IMG/VR virus record: IMGVR_UViG_3300024518_000019
Span: 1 to 34,075 of that record
Length of the DNA stretch: 34,075 nt
Source: a virus
Direction: 5' to 3' (one strand)
Under the pieces are notes generated by a model. That model had not been told where the DNA came from, did not search any database, and was given only the letters and a program-made list of their open reading frames with translations. This document shows, piece after piece, positions 1-6,453 of this stretch. Position 1 is the stretch's first letter. Each line of letters opens with the position of its first letter. The translations under genes and the position numbers were made by a program.

Positions 1-75
1 TGTGAGAAAGAATATGTCTACTGTTGTTTTATGCACTATTACATCATTAATTCCTGGAAGCTGTTAGAAAGATAA
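1..75 (+). CDS. 3' part of junction-spanning zinc-finger mini-protein
   Basis: This is the left-end copy of the last 24 codons plus stop of the 36-residue protein that is complete at 33913-34023. It enters in frame with a TGT codon and ends at TAA 73-75. It is the same gene as that entry, not an additional one. Confidence 0.7.
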   Translation, partial: CEKEYVYCCFMHYYIINSWKLLER

Positions 76-127
76 TGACCAGAACCATACGAAGAAGGCA
101 CTCGAAACACCCAACAAGAGATGGCAA
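1..127. repeat. Left copy of 127-bp terminal direct repeat
   Basis: These 127 bases recur without a mismatch at 33949-34075. The repeat shows that the sequence closes into a circle or is terminally redundant. A length of exactly 127 equals a common assembler k-mer, so an assembly overlap of a circular or permuted genome is likelier than a biological terminal repeat. A reading frame (33913-34023) runs unbroken through the junction, which supports real circularity. Confidence 0.97.
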
Positions 128-173
128 TCATAACCCTGTATGTATAGATGAAAAGTGTGAGGACTGTGTTTAA
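75..173 (+). CDS. 32-aa basic protein with Cys cluster
   Basis: The ATG shares its first base with the preceding TAA (TAATG), which suggests translational coupling to the 36-residue zinc-finger gene. The N-terminal half is strongly basic (several Arg, Lys and His) and the C-terminus carries three cysteines (C-x4-C-x2-C). One more ligand, perhaps a His from the basic part, could complete a metal site. Nucleic-acid binding is plausible from the charge only. The gene is complete once the circle is closed; a second partial copy lies at 34023-34075. Function unknown. Confidence 0.5.
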   Translation: MTRTIRRRHSKHPTRDGNHNPVCIDEKCEDCV

Positions 174-192
174 ACATCTAAAGTATAACTGC

Positions 193-312
193 ATGGGATA
201 TAAGACTCATTGGTGGAGAGCCATGAGTATGAGTGTGGCACTATTCATTCATGCCTGGTTCCCTGATGTACTTACTACTTATGCAAGTAAGAAAATGAAT
301 GATGTTACATGA
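193..312 (+). CDS. 39-aa small hydrophobic protein
   Basis: ATG to TGA, 39 codons, with tryptophans near the N-terminus followed by a mostly apolar stretch (about residues 11-24) that could span or lie on a membrane. It sits in the run of very small genes between terminase and portal on the circle. No family recognised. Its reality rests on position and same-strand packing only. Confidence 0.4.
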   Translation: MGYKTHWWRAMSMSVALFIHAWFPDVLTTYASKKMNDVT

Positions 313-360
313 CCAAATCACATCATGTTTGTCCTATTTGCTTTGAGTTTAGAGGTAAAC

Positions 361-369
361 TATTTAAAA
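361..369 (+). promoter_or_regulatory. TATA box before 66-aa gene
   Basis: TATTTAAAA, with 21 nt between its end and the ATG at 391. This is the spacing at which an archaeal TATA box would place the transcript start on or next to the start codon (leaderless). Confidence 0.5.
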
Positions 370-390
370 GAGAAGGTTGGATAATAACAC

Positions 391-591
391 ATGAATAAAC
401 GACCACAAACCCATGAGGAGTTAATGGGATTATTTGTAGAGTCAATAGAGGGAATACTCAAGGATATTAAGATTAAGCAAAAGGAACTAAAAAAGGCTAA
501 AGATTTCTCAGATGTAACCAAATTACACTACACCACACGCCAGATTCAATCGTGGTTTAGGAGAGTTGGTGGCTTACCTATCCCTGAATAA
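391..591 (+). CDS. 66-aa helical basic protein, unknown
   Basis: A short protein predicted by eye to be largely alpha-helical. A lysine-rich central helix (about residues 24-37) is followed by a segment with RQIQSWFRR and a GG turn. Its own TATA-like box at 361 suggests it heads a transcript. It lies just upstream of the head genes. No recognised domain; a small DNA-binding or packaging accessory role is possible but unsupported. Confidence 0.6.
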   Translation: MNKRPQTHEELMGLFVESIEGILKDIKIKQKELKKAKDFSDVTKLHYTTRQIQSWFRRVGGLPIPE

Positions 592-606
592 TCGTCTATT
601 ATTTCT

Positions 607-615
607 CTTTATTAA
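607..615 (+). promoter_or_regulatory. TATA box of the head operon
   Basis: CTTTATTAA, embedded in TTTCTCTTTAT. The same TCTCTTTAT core recurs at 6688 and 7109. The TTG start at 637 lies 21 nt after its end. TCTCT on the left and AGAGA on the right form an imperfect inverted repeat flanking the box. Confidence 0.55.
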
Positions 616-636
616 TGAGAGAGAAAAAAATGTAAA

Positions 637-993
637 TTGGCTTATGGATTGTACTTAGTTATGGACCAACCCAAATGGTACCGTGACGATTTTAGTTCTG
701 AAAACAAACTAACAGGCACAATATACACTAACCAACAATACACTAAAAAGAAAAACCTAACAGGATATACACTCAAAATAAGATTATATAAAAATTATAG
801 ATGGGGTGATTATTTCGGAAAGACAGCAACAATTAGTTCTGCCACAGGTGGAACATTCGAGTATGCAGTTAATGAGAATGAAATGCCACCACCAAATATC
901 TACAATATTAAACTAGAATTGTCAAAGACAGGTGTCCAGGAATCGACACTTAACAGACAAGAGTTACTTATCCTTGAAGGACCATCATCTTGA
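637..993 (+). CDS. Ig-like/BppU-N-like structural protein
   Basis: 118 residues read from a TTG start, chosen because it sits 21 nt after a TATA box; ATG 661 is the fallback. The protein is all-beta in appearance, with alternating hydrophobic strands, a G-T-I-Y-T segment, an inner L-K-I-R-L strand and a closing L-L-I-L-E strand. This layout resembles the N-terminal beta-sandwich of baseplate upper proteins or other phage Ig-like domains. A second protein of this kind lies at 13754. It overlaps the portal start by 4 nt (TTGA), so it is co-translated with it. A capsid accessory or fibre-anchor role is inferred. Confidence 0.6.
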   Translation: MAYGLYLVMDQPKWYRDDFSSENKLTGTIYTNQQYTKKKNLTGYTLKIRLYKNYRWGDYFGKTATISSATGGTFEYAVNENEMPPPNIYNIKLELSKTGVQESTLNRQELLILEGPSS

Positions 994-2360
994 TAATACC
1001 TAAAACTAATGCAATAGGTGGTCCAGTTCATGAGGCTATCCCAATACTATCAGAAGCTAATAAGGTGCCACTAGCCAAGATTGTAAGAAGTGATTTCTCA
1101 AGAGAGCAGCCAGTACAGGTAACATTTGAGAGGTTACTAAAATATCACGACAGAACACCACAGATTCAGATAGCAGTATCATCTTATTCAGAATTAATTA
1201 CTGGCACAGAAATGACAGTAAATTCAGAGAATGAAGAAGCCAAGACATTAATTGAAGAATGGATTAGAAGCACAAACTTTTATGATAAATTTGAATCACT
1301 CGTTACAACCGTACTAATCACAGGTAATGGTATATTGGAAAAGTTAGATGAGAATGATACTCAAGATGTGTTAGAGGTAGACATGGCAACCATCATAGCC
1401 AAGAAAAGAGATATAGCAGGAGCATTAGAATATTATGAACATAGGACCCAGAACGGTCAGACAGATAAACTAGGTGAAGGTAAACTAGGTAAATTTATTG
1501 AATTCAACTTAACCAATTATTCCAGGCAACCCTGGGGTAAGTCATTATTCTATTCATTAGCCATACCAAGAACAGTAGGGAATCGTACAACTGCACCACT
1601 AATAGAAATCATGTGGGGTATTGAAGATGCTATGGGTGCAATCATACTAAACAATGCTTATCCTATCACAACTATCACCTATCCTGGTGCAAGTGATACA
1701 TATCTAGAGAAGGAAGCAACAAGATGGCAACGATACAAGCCAGGTGATAAGAGGGTACAGAAGATTAAACCAGAGATTGAATTCTTTGAGACATCAGGGA
1801 ATAGCAAGTACACAGATTACATCACCCATATAGAGAAAACATTTGAGTTGGGTACACAATTCCCACACGATATAATGACAGGTGATTTCACCAGCAGAGC
1901 TTCATCAGAGACAACAGATAATATTGTAATGAAAAGAGTCAGAGGTTATCAGAGATATTTAGCTAACAAATTAAAGAACGAACTATTTGATACCATACTA
2001 ATCCAGAACGGATTTGACCCAGATGAAGTAGACCTATTCATTGGATTCACTACACAAAATGTTGTAGAGTTAGAAGTTAATCAGATTAAGGATTTGGTAG
2101 ATTCAGGACTCATGACAAAGAGTGAAGGCAGGGAATGGTTCAGAACCAACACAGGTATGGAACTACCAGATGATGATGAGATACAGGCTAACCAGGATTT
2201 ACAATCAACTGTAGCTAAAAACGCAAAAGACATCAAAACAGAACACATCAACACCATGAACGAAATTGCCAACGTTAAAGCCAAGACAGTAAGGAAATGC
2301 AAGATGTGTAAGGAATCACAACACTCACTATGTACGAAGCGTGGCTGTCAATGCCAGTAG
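990..2360 (+). CDS. Portal protein
   Basis: 456 residues, typical portal length. It shows the usual layout: an N-terminal alpha/beta wing (a conserved-looking T-G-x-E segment near residue 70), a central part rich in short motifs such as NYSRQPWGKSLFY, a long stem/clip region and a helical C-terminal part with Q-N-G-F-x-P. A portal directly precedes decoration, protease and capsid genes, as expected. The start is TTG overlapping the upstream TGA (TTGA), with a GAAGG element upstream. Unusually, the last 20 residues carry six cysteines (C-x2-C-x7-C-x4-C-x-C plus an earlier Cys), a likely zinc knuckle, and this tail is overlapped by the next gene. The portal forms the DNA entry ring of the capsid. 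Confidence 0.85.
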   Translation: MIIPKTNAIGGPVHEAIPILSEANKVPLAKIVRSDFSREQPVQVTFERLLKYHDRTPQIQIAVSSYSELITGTEMTVNSENEEAKTLIEEWIRSTNFYDKFESLVTTVLITGNGILEKLDENDTQDVLEVDMATIIAKKRDIAGALEYYEHRTQNGQTDKLGEGKLGKFIEFNLTNYSRQPWGKSLFYSLAIPRTVGNRTTAPLIEIMWGIEDAMGAIILNNAYPITTITYPGASDTYLEKEATRWQRYKPGDKRVQKIKPEIEFFETSGNSKYTDYITHIEKTFELGTQFPHDIMTGDFTSRASSETTDNIVMKRVRGYQRYLANKLKNELFDTILIQNGFDPDEVDLFIGFTTQNVVELEVNQIKDLVDSGLMTKSEGREWFRTNTGMELPDDDEIQANQDLQSTVAKNAKDIKTEHINTMNEIANVKAKTVRKCKMCKESQHSLCTKRGCQCQ

Positions 2361-2581
2361 ACTTTGACGATTTGACCAAACGAATCCTAGACAACTTGGA
2401 CAACATCAATGACAAAGTTACGGACCTATGTGACAGAATGACAAAGGTAGAGGTCAATCTTGATAATCATTTTAATGAGATAGAGAGTAAACAAAATGCA
2501 AAGGATAAGAAATTCTACTTTGTAATTGCACTTATGGGAATAGGATTCACTTTATTTGAAATCATTAAGGAATTACTATGA
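2330..2581 (+). CDS. Coiled-coil plus C-terminal membrane segment (XhlA-like)
   Basis: 83 residues from ATG 2330, or 76 from ATG 2351, which would reduce the overlap with the portal gene from 31 to 10 nt. The N-terminal two thirds is a heptad-like acidic coiled coil (repeated L/V-x2-x3 spacing with Asn/Asp). It is followed by K-D-K-K and one membrane-spanning helix of about 18 residues near the C-terminus. This layout matches XhlA/haemolysin-type phage proteins associated with holins. A tail-less membrane anchor for assembly is the alternative. The next gene starts in an ATGA overlap with AAGGA upstream. Confidence 0.65.
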   Translation: MYEAWLSMPVDFDDLTKRILDNLDNINDKVTDLCDRMTKVEVNLDNHFNEIESKQNAKDKKFYFVIALMGIGFTLFEIIKELL

Positions 2582-2886
2582 CCCATTATGAATTAGTTGG
2601 AGAAACAACTGGAGTAAAGACACAAAATGAAGAATGGTTCACAACTGACCTTCAAGTGTATCTAAAGCCTAAACATTGTCATTTTAATATTTCAATCAAT
2701 AATAATTCATCAATAGAAATGACCTTTGATGGTGGCAGTAATTGGGTAGATTTTACAAAAAGTAATCAGTTAGATTTAGCTGATGAAATTCATATTATGT
2801 TAAAACCAGGAGATTTAATCAACATGAGAGCCACAGGTGGTTCTGGGACTACTGTTAATCATTGTGGAATATATGCCGAAGTATAG
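2578..2886 (+). CDS. Small beta-sandwich head protein (decoration-like)
   Basis: 102 residues with clear beta-strand alternation and glycine/asparagine turns (F-D-G-G-S-N-W-V, K-P-G-D). It resembles the small jelly-roll or Ig-like proteins that decorate capsids or sit on fibres. Its place between portal and protease is where head decoration or fibre genes are often found. It starts in an ATGA overlap with the coiled-coil gene. The precise role is inferred from context; a fibre-type protein is equally possible. Confidence 0.6.
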   Translation: MTHYELVGETTGVKTQNEEWFTTDLQVYLKPKHCHFNISINNNSSIEMTFDGGSNWVDFTKSNQLDLADEIHIMLKPGDLINMRATGGSGTTVNHCGIYAEV

Positions 2887-2989
2887 AGTAAGTAAGGTAT
2901 TTTGTAGTAATTGTGATTCAGCCCAGATGAAGATGATAGGGAATAACATAGCAGAATGTCAGGTGTGCAAGGCAGTTAAAAGCATTTAA
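2873..2989 (+). CDS. 38-aa zinc ribbon
   Basis: ATG overlaps the end of the decoration-like gene by 14 nt. The protein has two Cys pairs, C-S-N-C and C-Q-V-C, 15 residues apart, the plain zinc-ribbon plan, with a basic N-terminus and C-terminus. It belongs to the set of tiny Cys-pair proteins spread through this genome. A regulator, nucleic-acid binder or protein-interaction module is possible; the function cannot be told from sequence. Confidence 0.6.
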   Translation: MPKYRVSKVFCSNCDSAQMKMIGNNIAECQVCKAVKSI

Positions 2990-2992
2990 ATT
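2984..2992 (+). promoter_or_regulatory. Possible TATA box before structured RNA
   Basis: ATTTAAATT overlaps the stop of the zinc-ribbon gene. The first base of the GGGTGA hairpin (3017) lies 24 nt beyond its end, matching the spacing seen before the leaderless genes here. A second candidate, TTATATT at 3001-3007, would start transcription inside the first hairpin and is less likely. Confidence 0.35.
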
Positions 2993-3009
2993 GATGTTGG
3001 TTATATTGA

Positions 3010-3109
3010 TACTATCGGGTGAACCAGCCTCACCCAAGTAGTTTGACCAAGACGCATACCGTGAGGGTGCCAGGAGTTGAAAATCTCCTCATTGAGGTCA
3101 GCTATTTTT
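3010..3109 (+). ncRNA. Putative structured non-coding RNA
   Basis: A G+C-richer island in an AT-rich genome with no plausible frame. By eye it folds into four helices. GGGTGA 3017-3022 pairs with TCACCC 3030-3035, extended by ACTA/TAGT. TTGACC 3043-3048 pairs with GGTCAG 3096-3101, enclosing two hairpins: GCATACC-GTGA-GGGTGC at 3054-3070, with a GNRA-type loop, and AGGAG/CTCCT at 3072-3089. Two pairs are G-U only if the + strand is transcribed, and a U-rich end follows (3104-3109). It could be a free RNA such as a packaging RNA, antisense or decoy RNA, or a leader/terminator element. No match to a known family is claimed. Confidence 0.5.
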
Positions 3110-3142
3110 ACTCATTTAGTCAATTTTAGTCAAATAGATGGA

Positions 3143-3150
3143 TATATATT
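3143..3150 (+). promoter_or_regulatory. TATA box before 76-aa gene
   Basis: TATATATT, 22 nt before the ATG at 3173, with no Shine-Dalgarno element between. It fits a leaderless promoter for the 3173-3788 mini-operon. Confidence 0.6.
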
Positions 3151-3172
3151 GAAGTATATGTTATAATATAAC

Positions 3173-3403
3173 ATGAATACAACAAAACAAATCAAAAAAT
3201 ACATAGCCTTCTATCCTGCTTCCTCACAAGCAGACCAATATTGGACAGCAGATAGCATTAAAGAAATAACCAGAACAATCAGATATGATATGATGATTTC
3301 TGGCTCTATTAAGAAACGAAGGGAAGGTATGTATTCATTTGGAAGTATAGAAATATACAATACAATAATAATTCCAGATATTATCAAGGAGTTTGAGAAC
3401 TAA
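3173..3403 (+). CDS. 76-aa protein, unknown
   Basis: Starts at the ATG placed 22 nt after a TATA box. It has mixed alpha/beta character, with a Y-I-A-F-Y strand near the start, a helix around K-E-I-T-R-T-I-R, and a hydrophobic Y-N-T-I-I-I-P strand near the end. There are no cysteines, unlike its downstream neighbours. It is the first gene of a four-gene run of very small proteins. No family recognised. Confidence 0.65.
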   Translation: MNTTKQIKKYIAFYPASSQADQYWTADSIKEITRTIRYDMMISGSIKKRREGMYSFGSIEIYNTIIIPDIIKEFEN

Positions 3404-3558
3404 TGACCAGAATTAGTTTTACAAATGACGAGTTAAAAATGATAAAAGAAATGCTATCTTATACACCACAACCAATAGTATCAAGTATAAAATTTGATTT
3501 TGGATATGATAAACTTGAAAAATTAAAAGTCAAATTAGGAAAAATAGAAATTGACTAG
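3403..3558 (+). CDS. 51-aa protein, unknown
   Basis: ATG overlaps the upstream TAA (TAATG), with AAGGAG about 10 nt before it, so translation is probably by ribosome binding and coupling. The protein is helical at the N-terminus (F-T-N-D-E-L-K-M-I-K-E-M-L) and then forms a beta hairpin rich in Lys and Ile. It could be a small helix-loop regulator. Function unknown. Confidence 0.6.
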   Translation: MTRISFTNDELKMIKEMLSYTPQPIVSSIKFDFGYDKLEKLKVKLGKIEID

Positions 3559-3715
3559 ACAAATCCTAGTTCACTGTGACTGTAAGCATTTCTATATCTC
3601 AAACAAAGAATTATCCCAATGCTCTAAATGTGGCAAGAGAAATCACAACGAATCATCTGACCTACCTGACTGGATAAAATGGAATAAAGAACAAGGAAAA
3701 TATGTATTGCTCTAG
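3551..3715 (+). CDS. 54-aa zinc ribbon protein (TTG start)
   Basis: TTG overlaps the preceding TAG by 8 nt (TTGACTAG, the same junction as at 25209). There are cysteines at C-D-C-K-H near residue 9 and C-S-K-C-G near residue 24, a rubredoxin/zinc-ribbon-like metal site. The tail contains D-W-I-K-W-N-K, possibly a helix with aromatic face. The short Cys pairs and context suggest a real gene in this mini-protein cluster. Partner and target unknown. Confidence 0.55.
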   Translation: MTRQILVHCDCKHFYISNKELSQCSKCGKRNHNESSDLPDWIKWNKEQGKYVLL

Positions 3716-3788
3716 ATGTAAAAGAAAATACAATAATCCTTGGCAGGAATGTGATGAATGTATAAGTAAATTCTACCCTGAAACTTAA
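3702..3788 (+). CDS. 28-aa two-knuckle zinc peptide
   Basis: ATG, overlapping the upstream gene by 14 nt. It has C-S-R-C and C-D-E-C 14 residues apart with basic residues between, close to the smallest size that can form a zinc ribbon. It is followed by a 114-nt gap that contains TATA-like elements and no further gene. Confidence 0.5.
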   Translation: MYCSRCKRKYNNPWQECDECISKFYPET

Positions 3789-3873
3789 TACTCTTTATTT
3801 CTAATTACATAATATAATCACGTTCTAGTTCGTAGGCATAAAGAATGTAGATACATCATGTGCCTATTATTTC

Positions 3874-3880
3874 TTTTTAT
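3874..3880 (+). promoter_or_regulatory. TATA box of protease/KTSC unit
   Basis: TTTTTAT ends 22 nt before the TTG at 3903, which argues that translation begins at that TTG rather than at ATG 3858. A second TTTAT-like element lies near 3793. Confidence 0.5.
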
Positions 3881-3902
3881 CATTTTAAATAGAAAAGTAA
3901 CA

Positions 3903-4499
3903 TTGAAACTAGAAGCTTATACTAAAGTGAATGAAACAGCCAAAATATCTGGTGTGGCATTAATTCCAAGAATTAGTAGAAATAACAATCTATACACTAA
4001 AGCCGAACTGGAGAGATTTGACGGTGTAGAGGTTCCATTGAACTGGGAGCATAATCCAGGACAGGTAATTGGTACAGCAACATTTCACTATAACTCAAGC
4101 TTAGAGACAGTATATTATGAAGGCGAGATAACCAATGAAGGTGCCGCTAGTCTTGCAAAGAACAAGACATTATTTACAAGTATAGAGGCTAATCCAACTG
4201 ATTTAAGAGAGATATGTAATGGACCAGGAGATTGTTTCTCTATGCCCTATGGACTTCAACCTGTAGGTCTGGCACTCACAGAAACACCTGGTGTGCCAGA
4301 AACAACAGTAAATGTGATGGAGAAATATATCGAGGAATGTAGCCATCATGAGTTAGAACATGAGGCAGCAGAAAAAGCAGGTATAGAACATACAGACTTT
4401 ATCAATGATTTCTCTAATTTCAAACAGAAAATCTATGACCACTTGGGTGTAGAAGAATGTAATGACTGTGGTAAGTTACACGAAAAAAAAACGAAGTAG
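3903..4499 (+). CDS. Prohead (capsid maturation) protease
   Basis: 198 residues from TTG 3903. ATG 3858 would add a hydrophobic stretch upstream of the TATA-defined start and is rejected. The N-terminal 120 residues match the herpes-assemblin/HK97-type prohead protease plan. A beta-rich core holds the candidate catalytic His in W-E-H-N (His50, followed by P-G-Q-V-I-G) and the candidate Ser in F-T-S-I-E (about Ser93). The gene directly precedes the major capsid protein. The C-terminal part is helical, acidic and His-rich, perhaps scaffolding, ending in C-N-D-C-G and a lysine-rich tail encoded by a nine-A run. It would trim capsid protein N-termini and be lost on maturation. The stop lies three codons after a candidate -1 slip site. 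Confidence 0.8.
   Translation: MKLEAYTKVNETAKISGVALIPRISRNNNLYTKAELERFDGVEVPLNWEHNPGQVIGTATFHYNSSLETVYYEGEITNEGAASLAKNKTLFTSIEANPTDLREICNGPGDCFSMPYGLQPVGLALTETPGVPETTVNVMEKYIEECSHHELEHEAAEKAGIEHTDFINDFSNFKQKIYDHLGVEECNDCGKLHEKKTK
4483..4491 (+). promoter_or_regulatory. A9 slippery site, candidate -1 frameshift
   Basis: Nine adenines read in frame as GAA AAA AAA ACG. A shift by -1 on the two AAA codons keeps perfect pairing and moves translation into the frame open from 4475 to 4876, avoiding the TAG at 4497-4499. Ribosomal slippage, polymerase slippage or a one-base assembly error in the homopolymer would all look like this. Confidence 0.55.
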
Positions 4500-4876
4500 T
4501 AACGTTATCAGGACCACAAGCAAGAGCAGATATTAAAAAGAAAAAGAAAGTTGCACAGGTCCCAAGAGGCTTTGAGTTTGTAGAGACATTAGACGAGCAT
4601 TGGGAAGAAGTAGAGCATTATTTAATGGAAGATTCTACCAATAGTGGTCAAAAATCAGACACAGTAGGCAATCCAGAGTTCAAGTCATTTACACATTCAT
4701 CATCATTTATTGGTAATGTAATATGGGATAGAGAGTCAAGAGAAATGGAAATGCTGTTAAACGGTAACAAGTATCATTTCTGTAACGTATCAGAGAGGCT
4801 GTTTGATTCATTTGAGGGAGCAAGTAGTAAGGGTGCCTTCTTCAACAGAGAAATTAAAACACTCCATGATTGTTAG
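4490..4876 (+). CDS. KTSC-domain extension of protease (-1 frame)
   Basis: This frame has no ATG, GTG or TTG between its upstream stop (4472) and ATG 4625, yet it looks coding throughout: a basic K-K-K-K-K patch, then F-E-F-V-E-T-L-D-E-H-W-E-E-V. The part from about 4700 to 4855 matches the KTSC domain plan (S-S-F-I-G-N-V, L-L-N-G-N-K-Y-H-F, A-S-S-K-G-A-F-F-N-R-E-I). KTSC domains occur alone, on some lysyl-tRNA synthetases and in phage head proteins; RNA binding has been suggested. The likeliest expression is as a -1 frameshift product of the protease, 324 residues in all. A free 83-residue protein from ATG 4625 is the alternative. Confidence 0.65.
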   Translation, partial: NEVVTLSGPQARADIKKKKKVAQVPRGFEFVETLDEHWEEVEHYLMEDSTNSGQKSDTVGNPEFKSFTHSSSFIGNVIWDRESREMEMLLNGNKYHFCNVSERLFDSFEGASSKGAFFNREIKTLHDC

Positions 4877-4908
4877 TTCTTAGATAGACACTATTTAAAG
4901 AATTAGTT

Positions 4909-6345
4909 ATGCCTTGCGATTGTAAAAAATCAGAAAACGAAGAATGTCCAGAAGGACAAGCTTTCGACGTCTCACAAGGAAAATGTGTAGCTAAAGAATC
5001 TGCATTTGGAGACCCAAAAACTACTGACGCACAACCTGACGTAGCTTCATCTGGAGCTGATGTTGGTGGAAGCCAAGAAGTTGAGGGAACACAATGCCCA
5101 GAAGGACACAGCCTAAACGCTGACTCTGGTGTATGTGAACCAAATGGCTCTGATAAAACAGGTGATATTGGTAAAACAAATACATCTATTTCAACAGAGA
5201 ACAAGAGACTAGCCGCCATTGAACAATCCATTAAGGCTCTTTCAGAAAAGAAACCATCTGCACAAGTTGGCTTAGATGACGGTCATAAGACCTGGAATCA
5301 AGTAGCTGAACAGATGGCACCATCTTTGAGAAAATTCGGTAAGTTTGAGTTTGATATCTCCTTAGAATCTCTAAGAAGCATTAACACCAAACAAACCCGA
5401 GATAGACAAGGTGCAGTAACTGAATCTTTCAGAGACTCACCACTACAACTCAAAGAAGCTGTTTCTATTTCAGGAACTCACGCAACACAGGACCTAGACA
5501 CTGATGTTGCTATTGTACCTGGTGGAATTTCTTTCAAACCTGTATTCCAGTTTGCAAAGACTAAACGCATTGAAGCAGGTATGGATAGAGCAAGATTCTT
5601 CAAGACTTCTATCCCAGCTAATGGTTCACAAACCGTTGGAACAACCCCTTCAGAAGCAGTACAAACTTTCACTAGCGTTGAAGTTACTCCAAGCACTATC
5701 ACAGGTGTTTACTTAGTAGGTGACTTTGATGAAATTGAAAACTCACCTTTTGACTTGCTACAAGCAATAGTCGAAGGAAGTGCAGCCTCATACGAAGATT
5801 TTGTTGCAACTGATATGTTAGATACCATTTCAGCAGAGGGAACTTTAACTCCAGGACTCTGGATTAGAGGAGATACAGGTGCAACCATTACATCATCTGA
5901 TGTAGCCTCAATGGCACTAGATGAAACAGGTATTGCAGTTGGTAGAGAATATCTTGAAAATCAAGGATATCTTAGAGGTGGAATCAAACCGATTTGCTTC
6001 TTAGACCCACAACAATGGAGAGAACTTATCACCAGCAGTAACGTAACATCATTGGCAACCAGAAGTGCTCCTGACATTTGGCTTAAAGCTGAATTAGAGC
6101 AATTTATGGGAGTTCAATTAATTGTTACCAACGCTGTCGAGCATAAAAACAACACCACAAACAATGCAGTAAACGCCTATATGTGTGTCCCAAAACATTC
6201 ATACGGTATCGGCATTAAACGTGATGTAACTGTTAAAATGCACGAAGTTGGTGAAGATAACCAAGTGAGAGTAAACACAACATGGAGAACTAAAGCAGGT
6301 GTCATTGATTCTACATCTATTGTAAGAATCAGTACAACCGATTAA
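4909..6345 (+). CDS. Major capsid protein, HK97 fold
   Basis: 478 residues, directly after the prohead protease and before a strong terminator. An N-terminal region of about 105 residues is hydrophilic, carries two copies of C-P-E-G-x7-G-x-C plus C-D-C, and then a coiled-coil stretch (E-N-K-R-L-A-A-I-E). This fits the delta/scaffold domain that the protease removes. The remainder looks like an HK97-type capsid core: a spine helix region around D-L-L-Q-A-I-V-E, a later K-P-I-C-F-L-D-P-Q-Q-W-R segment typical of the A domain, and a beta-strand C-terminus with K-R-D-V-T-V-K-M. The N-terminal Cys repeats are the odd feature; they may bind zinc or make disulfides in the procapsid. Confidence 0.85.
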   Translation: MPCDCKKSENEECPEGQAFDVSQGKCVAKESAFGDPKTTDAQPDVASSGADVGGSQEVEGTQCPEGHSLNADSGVCEPNGSDKTGDIGKTNTSISTENKRLAAIEQSIKALSEKKPSAQVGLDDGHKTWNQVAEQMAPSLRKFGKFEFDISLESLRSINTKQTRDRQGAVTESFRDSPLQLKEAVSISGTHATQDLDTDVAIVPGGISFKPVFQFAKTKRIEAGMDRARFFKTSIPANGSQTVGTTPSEAVQTFTSVEVTPSTITGVYLVGDFDEIENSPFDLLQAIVEGSAASYEDFVATDMLDTISAEGTLTPGLWIRGDTGATITSSDVASMALDETGIAVGREYLENQGYLRGGIKPICFLDPQQWRELITSSNVTSLATRSAPDIWLKAELEQFMGVQLIVTNAVEHKNNTTNNAVNAYMCVPKHSYGIGIKRDVTVKMHEVGEDNQVRVNTTWRTKAGVIDSTSIVRISTTD

Positions 6346-6356
6346 GCTTAATTCTC

Positions 6357-6393
6357 TTTTTTTTTATTTTTTTATCTTTAGCTAACTTTTTTT
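6357..6393 (+). terminator. Oligo-T terminator after capsid gene
   Basis: T9, A, T7 and a further T7 within 37 nt, starting 11 nt after the capsid stop codon, with no strong hairpin. This is the classical archaeal transcription terminator form and suits a highly expressed structural gene. Confidence 0.7.
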
Positions 6394-6424
6394 AACCATT
6401 TAGTCAATAAAAACTGAGTTAAAA

Positions 6425-6430
6425 TTTATA
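6425..6430 (+). promoter_or_regulatory. TATA box before 71-aa gene
   Basis: TTTATA with 23 nt to ATG 6454; leaderless spacing, just after the capsid terminators. Confidence 0.65.
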
Positions 6431-6453
6431 TTATCATTCAACGTAATAGAATT

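Noticed and set aside
2990-3120. Possible tRNA gene
   Set aside because: The hairpins do not give a 7-bp acceptor stem, the candidate T-loop has eight bases without the TTCRA pattern, and no anticodon arm of correct size fits on either strand.
3858-3902. ATG 3858 as start of the protease, with an N-terminal membrane helix
   Set aside because: The added residues overlap the TATA element at 3874 and the rest of the protein aligns with the protease plan from TTG 3903, so the hydrophobic stretch is more likely promoter DNA.
4854-5231. 125-codon minus-strand frame opposite the capsid gene start
   Set aside because: Cys/Ser/Pro-rich shadow of the capsid frame with no promoter or context; all neighbours are on the + strand.
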